Assembly: GCA_009787015.1 (NCBI GenBank)
Contig: WRGU01000049.1
Span: 1 to 42,718, forward strand
DNA from: Candidatus Saccharimonadota bacterium
GTDB taxonomy: Bacteria > Patescibacteriota > Saccharimonadia > Saccharimonadales > Saccharimonadaceae
Reading direction: 5' to 3'
Length of the DNA: 42,718 bases
Positions 39,972 through 42,718 of the stretch are shown piece after piece. A model generated the notes under the pieces. The model searched no databases and had not been told where the DNA came from. It was given only the letters and a program-made list of their open reading frames with translations. Numbering within the stretch: the stretch's first letter is position 1; the number at the start of each line of letters is the position of its first letter. The position numbers were made by a program, and so were the translations under genes.

Positions 39972-40286
39972 TCATTTCTCTGGCTGTTCTTCTTCGGGCG
40001 GCACATTCGCACCTGCCATGTGATAGCACATCAAATCGGAATCTTTCATATCCACCACCTCTCGGGGCAACCAACCGCGTTTTTTGGGAAACTTTAGAAT
40101 AGTGGCATCAACAGCCGCCCCCCGAAACTCCTCTCTCGTACCCAGAGCAGCCGAAGCCATAGCGAATTTACAGCCTATTTCACCAAACCTCGTAATATTT
40201 CTGGATTGACATCCTTCCATTCTGTCGCACCTAACATCGAACCGTCCAACACCTTTTGCGTTGATATATCGTTCTCCTGCTGCCAT
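39972..40286 (-). CDS. Small cysteine-containing protein
   Basis: 104 aa from the ATG at 40286 with AAAGGAG upstream. Residues 14-45 contain RFDVRCDRMEGCQSR and FGEIGCKFAMASAALG, resembling the CxxxxxC ... GCALGKxML pattern of the neighbouring family, with different spacing. The C-terminus is Pro/Glu-rich (VPPEEEQPEK). Unknown function; possibly a diverged member. The promoter (TTGACA, 17 bp, TATACT; plus 40346-40318) shares TTGACACG and GTGATATA with the upstream-facing promoter of the 136-aa gene. Confidence 0.58.
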   Translation of the reverse strand: MAAGERYINAKGVGRFDVRCDRMEGCQSRNITRFGEIGCKFAMASAALGTREEFRGAAVDATILKFPKKRGWLPREVVDMKDSDLMCYHMAGANVPPEEEQPEK

Positions 40287-40317
40287 AACTCGCTCCTTTA
40301 CCTTAATTATATGATTA

Positions 40318-40392
40318 AGTATATCACATATCAGATAGCGTGTCAAGATTTTGCGAAAAACTATTGCGTTTCGTGTAAAGTTTTGCTAAAAT
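40318..40392. promoter_or_regulatory. Divergent promoter pair: cysteine protein and rpsL
   Basis: Minus: TTGACA (40346-40341)-17-TATACT (40323-40318). Plus: TTGCGT (40364-40369)-17-TAAAAT (40387-40392). The rpsL leader (about 40399-40481) contains a GTGGT/ACCAC hairpin (40443-40459) and ends with GAAGGAG. Confidence 0.72.
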
Positions 40393-40481
40393 ATCCCGTG
40401 AGTTTCAAAGTTTTTCAGAGTGCTGTCTGATGAACTATGTTTGTGGTGTTACCGACCACTGATAATTTAAGAAGGAGTAAA

Positions 40482-40895
40482 ATGCCAACAATTAATCAAT
40501 TGGTGCGCAAACCGCGCGTACGGGCTGTCAAGAAGTCCAAAGCGCCAGCGCTACTAACGATTCAAAACACGCTCAAAACGCGTGTTTACAACCAGGACGC
40601 GCCGTTAAAGCGCGGTGTTTGCTTGAAAGTCACCACCAAAACCCCGAAAAAACCAAACTCGGCGATGCGTAAAGTTGCGCGCGTGCGCTTGACCAACGGT
40701 CAGGAGGTTTGGGCATATATCGGCGGCGAAAAACATAATTTACAGGAGCACGCTGTCGTGTTGGTGCGCGGCGGACGCGTGCCTGATCTGCCGGGTGTGC
40801 GTTATCACATCGTGCGCGGTGCACTCGATTTACAGGGTGTGCAAAATCGCAAACAAGGTCGCAGCCTCTATGGCACGAAGAAAGGGGACAAGTAA
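40482..40895 (+). CDS. rpsL: 30S ribosomal protein S12
   Basis: 137 aa from ATG 40482 ([12 protein letters not shown]); the track's start at 40437 adds 15 unlikely residues. GAAGGAG precedes the ATG. S12 sits at the decoding centre. Conserved [20 protein letters not shown] and [21 protein letters not shown] are intact, including the lysines linked to streptomycin response (TPKKPNS, GGRVKDLPG-type position, here GGRVPDLPG, where Pro replaces the usual Lys). First gene of a two-gene operon with rpsG, 2 nt apart. Confidence 0.97.
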   Translation: MPTINQLVRKPRVRAVKKSKAPALLTIQNTLKTRVYNQDAPLKRGVCLKVTTKTPKKPNSAMRKVARVRLTNGQEVWAYIGGEKHNLQEHAVVLVRGGRVPDLPGVRYHIVRGALDLQGVQNRKQGRSLYGTKKGDK

Positions 40896-40897
40896 TC

Positions 40898-41377
40898 ATG
40901 CCACGAAAAGTTACTAAATCTCTGATCCGAAAAATTGCCGCGGATCGTAAATATAATTCGGTTTTAGTTCAGAAACTAATCAATAAATCGATGTTGAACG
41001 GTAAAAAATTAGCCGCCGAAAAGATGGTTTACGGCGCGCTCGAAACGGCCGCAAAAAAACTGAAGAGCGAAGATCCGCTCGAAGTTTTTGAAACCGCATT
41101 GCGCAATATTTCGCCGAATTTCGAAGTGAAATCGCGTCGCGTCGGCGGAGCGAACTATCAAATTCCGTTCCCAATCCAGGGTCACCGCCAGGAACACTTT
41201 GCGTTCATGTGGTTAGTCCAATGCGCCCGCGCGCGCAAAGGCATGCCGTATGAACAGCGCCTCGCGGCAGAAATCGTCGACGCCGTCAACCAAACCGGCA
41301 ACGCGTTCAAGAAAAAGGAAGACACCCATCGCATGGCGGAAGCCAACCGCGCCTTCGCGCATTTCGCGAGAAGTTAA
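40898..41377 (+). CDS. rpsG: 30S ribosomal protein S7
   Basis: 159 aa, start 3 nt after the rpsL stop. S7 nucleates assembly of the 30S head and binds 16S rRNA near the E site. Conserved MLNGKKLAAEKMVYGALE, ALRNISPNFEVKSRRVGGANYQIP and MAEANRAFAHFA are present. In many bacteria fusA and tuf follow; here a repeat and a terminator end the operon. Confidence 0.97.
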   Translation: MPRKVTKSLIRKIAADRKYNSVLVQKLINKSMLNGKKLAAEKMVYGALETAAKKLKSEDPLEVFETALRNISPNFEVKSRRVGGANYQIPFPIQGHRQEHFAFMWLVQCARARKGMPYEQRLAAEIVDAVNQTGNAFKKKEDTHRMAEANRAFAHFARS

Positions 41378-41387
41378 ATTTTGCAAT

Positions 41388-41456
41388 GTCATTGCGAGTC
41401 GCGTAGCGACGAAGCAATCTAGATTGCCACGCCGAACAAGTTCGGCTCGCAATGAC
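41388..41456. repeat. GTCATTGCGAG-type palindromic repeat
   Basis: GTCATTGCGAG ... CTCGCAATGAC, matching ends with the copy at 39256, internal GAAGCAATCTAGATTGC. Lies 10 nt after rpsG. Confidence 0.85.
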
Positions 41457-41460
41457 GATC

Positions 41461-41488
41461 AATCGCCAGTCCCAACTGGCGATTTTTG
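41461..41488 (+). terminator. Rho-independent terminator of rpsL-rpsG
   Basis: AATCGCCAGT, loop CCCA, ACTGGCGATT (10-bp stem) followed by T5. The next promoter (TTGACA 41489-41494, 16 bp, TATAAT 41511-41516) starts right after it. Confidence 0.85.
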
Positions 41489-41549
41489 TTGACATTGAAC
41501 ATTCATGTAGTATAATGTTCGTGTATAGTAAAAGAAAAGGAAAGTAAAA

Positions 41550-42572
41550 ATGAAAACAAAAAGAATTCTGATCAGCGTTTTGTCGATCGCGTTTATATTG
41601 TGTTCGATTATCATACAACCACTCACAACGTTCGCTGTAAAAACCGTCGCCGGAGTGACATTGAGCGAAGAAATAATAGACACCTCGAGTTGCGAACCAG
41701 GAGAGTTCTTGTTATGCGCAAAATACTATAAAGAATTTTCAAACGGAATATGGACTGTCGAAGTTGATGATGGTTTCAGAGATGTATTGGAAGTTTCAGA
41801 TGGATACATTTTAGTCGGCACCTACACTCCGCATTGTTGTGGAATGATGTTTCATAAAACTATGATTGCGAAATATTCGAAAACGAACGGTGAAGAGTTA
41901 TGGAATAGATCTTTTAACTCGACGATATTTGGTAGTGGCGGATACATAACCGCCGCGACACACGGCGATTTAATCTACACGATCGGCACTGTAAGAGAAT
42001 TAAGTATGGGTCCACTTGGTAATTACTTTGTTGCATCTGGCGATTATGAACACGATGACGAAGACGCAATCAACGTAAATGTCATACCCAACGGGTGCGG
42101 ATCGTCCCACGCGGGCGAAGGCGGCCCAATAGGTGATCCGTTACCTTGTGAATATAATGAATATCTGCTTATAAAATTCAATTCCGCCAACGGCGGCATT
42201 GAAATGGTCAAAAACTATAGCATCGAAAACTTTCCATACTTCGACCCAAATACGTTTCCCGTACCAACCGGCAATGAAGTTTTCGAAATAATGATTGGTG
42301 ATTGCATGCCGACTGTTTTACTGATTGGCAACAGGCTCTATGATCTAAATGGCAACGAATTAATCCCGACCGACTTGGCTGACGGTTGCGTCGTACCACC
42401 CGACCCAGATCCGCAGCCTAAACCTAAATGTAAAAATCCCGGGCCAAATGGCGAATGCGCTCCCGACACTGGAACATTTTCTATTGCCACCAGTGGTTGC
42501 ATCGGGGCGATTGCGCTCGGTTTGACTGCAACAATAATCCTGCCCAAGAAAAAACACGCTGGTCGACGATAG
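41550..42572 (+). CDS. Secreted surface protein with LPXTG-like sorting signal
   Basis: 340 aa. N-terminal signal peptide: basic KTKR, hydrophobic ILISVLSIAFILCSIII, then a likely cleavage after TFA near residue 29. The mature part has beta-rich repeats (DGYILVGTYTPHCCGMMF, HGDLIYTIGTV) with several cysteines. A Pro/Lys linker (PPDPDPQPKPKC) precedes the C-terminus: CAPDTGTFS, a hydrophobic stretch (GCIGAIALGLTATIIL) and a basic tail (PKKKHAGRR). This is the layout of a sortase substrate, with PDTG as a variant of LPXTG. No sortase is in the window. Ligand or role unknown, likely on the cell surface. AAAGGAAAG precedes the ATG. Confidence 0.75.
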   Translation: MKTKRILISVLSIAFILCSIIIQPLTTFAVKTVAGVTLSEEIIDTSSCEPGEFLLCAKYYKEFSNGIWTVEVDDGFRDVLEVSDGYILVGTYTPHCCGMMFHKTMIAKYSKTNGEELWNRSFNSTIFGSGGYITAATHGDLIYTIGTVRELSMGPLGNYFVASGDYEHDDEDAINVNVIPNGCGSSHAGEGGPIGDPLPCEYNEYLLIKFNSANGGIEMVKNYSIENFPYFDPNTFPVPTGNEVFEIMIGDCMPTVLLIGNRLYDLNGNELIPTDLADGCVVPPDPDPQPKPKCKNPGPNGECAPDTGTFSIATSGCIGAIALGLTATIILPKKKHAGRR

Positions 42573-42615
42573 GCAATTTGCATTTTATTCCGATTCGTGT
42601 ATAATTGTCGGAATT

Positions 42616-42690
42616 ATGCGAAGTTTTGATGCTATTGTCGTCATTATTGGCTCGCCATGTGGCGGGTTGCTTCGTGTTTTTGAACAATAA
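42616..42690 (+). CDS. Leaderless 24-aa leader peptide with Ile/Val run
   Basis: TATAAT (42600-42605) lies 10 nt before ATG 42616. The peptide (MRSFDAIVVIIGSPCGG and a short tail ending VFEQ) stops at TAA (42688-42690). Five consecutive codons, ATT GTC GTC ATT ATT, encode Ile-Val-Val-Ile-Ile just upstream of a hairpin. Too short for the ORF track. By analogy with the 15691 leader it probably controls a downstream gene outside the window, perhaps an isoleucyl- or valyl-tRNA synthetase (prediction). Confidence 0.55.
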   Translation: MRSFDAIVVIIGSPCGGLLRVFEQ

Positions 42691-42718
42691 AGAATCAAAG
42701 ATACCAATCAGCCCGCCA
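42649..42718 (+). promoter_or_regulatory. Attenuator-like alternating hairpin segments, cut by window end
   Basis: Segment 1 GGCTCGCC (42649-42656) can pair with segment 2 GGCGGGTT (42661-42668, with G-U pairs). Segment 2 (TGGCGGG, 42660-42666) pairs better with segment 3 CCCGCCA (42712-42718). A segment 4 resembling TGGCGGG plus T-run would be expected just beyond the window. Confidence 0.5.

Noticed and set aside
40398-40430. Leaderless GTG micro-ORF (10 codons) in the rpsL leader
   Set aside because: The spacing from the -10 is 5 nt and there is no clear hairpin competition or codon cluster as in the two accepted leader peptides; could be chance.
1-42718. Recoding of TAG as a sense codon
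   Set aside because: topA, the sigma-4/HARE-HTH gene, alr, serS, hpf and others end in TAG at the expected family C-terminus, so TAG is a normal stop here.
1-42718. CRISPR array, prophage or insertion sequence
   Set aside because: No regularly spaced repeats, cas genes, integrase, transposase or phage structural genes are visible; the repeats seen are scattered palindromes.

Overview
The window looks like a chromosomal segment of a Candidate Phyla Radiation (Patescibacteria) bacterium, most likely Saccharibacteria-like. This is inferred from content and style: the sigma-region-4/HARE-HTH protein, a VirD4/TraG-like ATPase in a chromosomal housekeeping setting, many small membrane proteins without recognisable families, very short intergenic gaps and many apparently leaderless mRNAs. 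TAG, TAA and TGA are all used as stops, so the code is standard. No phage, transposase or CRISPR array is visible.

Layout: 1-2310 holds the topA 3' end, a sigma-4/HARE-HTH regulator, a small winged-helix regulator with a perfect palindrome over its own promoter, and a decayed small membrane-protein gene. 2382-8552 holds a TraG/VirD4-like ATPase, a small membrane protein, alanine racemase, a metallo-beta-lactamase-fold hydrolase and serS. 8651-14151 holds three relatives of an unfamiliar cysteine-cluster family (two long, one short) around hpf and an FAD-linked oxidase. 14270-19916 holds rsmD, tRNA-Leu(UAG), a membrane protein, then a leader peptide plus attenuator followed by a phosphoribosyltransferase-like gene, a LOG-family gene and hisS, then a transglutaminase-like ORF split by an in-frame amber codon, and a second phosphoribosyltransferase-like gene. 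19995-23535 holds tig, a DsbA-like thiol oxidoreductase and a DUF2207-like membrane protein. 23674-31088 is rpoBC with a strong promoter and structured leader. 31226-39251 is more accessory: a large repeat protein with a C9 tract in its hinge, clpP, an amber-interrupted toxin-like ORF next to a possible immunity gene, two hypothetical genes and a divergent gpsA. 39329-42718 holds three small genes (two Cys-containing), rpsL-rpsG, a signal-peptide/sorting-signal surface protein, and at the edge a second leader peptide with attenuator-like segments.

Three signals stand out. First, two genes of the cysteine-cluster family have promoters whose -35/-10 spacer contains a run of exactly nine G, and a third nine-C run lies in the coding hinge of the 813-aa protein; this is the architecture of slipped-strand phase variation. 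Second, two leaderless micro-ORFs (17 and 24 codons) overlap mutually exclusive RNA hairpins. One contains His-Ala-His codons and lies upstream of an operon ending in hisS; the other contains an Ile/Val run and points at an unseen downstream gene. Third, the RNA polymerase beta' subunit lacks the cysteines of both classical zinc sites.

Promoters are easy to read: TTGACA-like -35, 17-bp spacer, often a GTGTG-type extension, then TATAAT/TACAAT/TAAAAT. In about seventeen cases the -10 lies only 6-10 nt before the start codon. Several intergenic regions carry short palindromic repeat families ending in (G/A)ATGAC. All assignments rest on reading the sequence and recalled family motifs; no database search was run.
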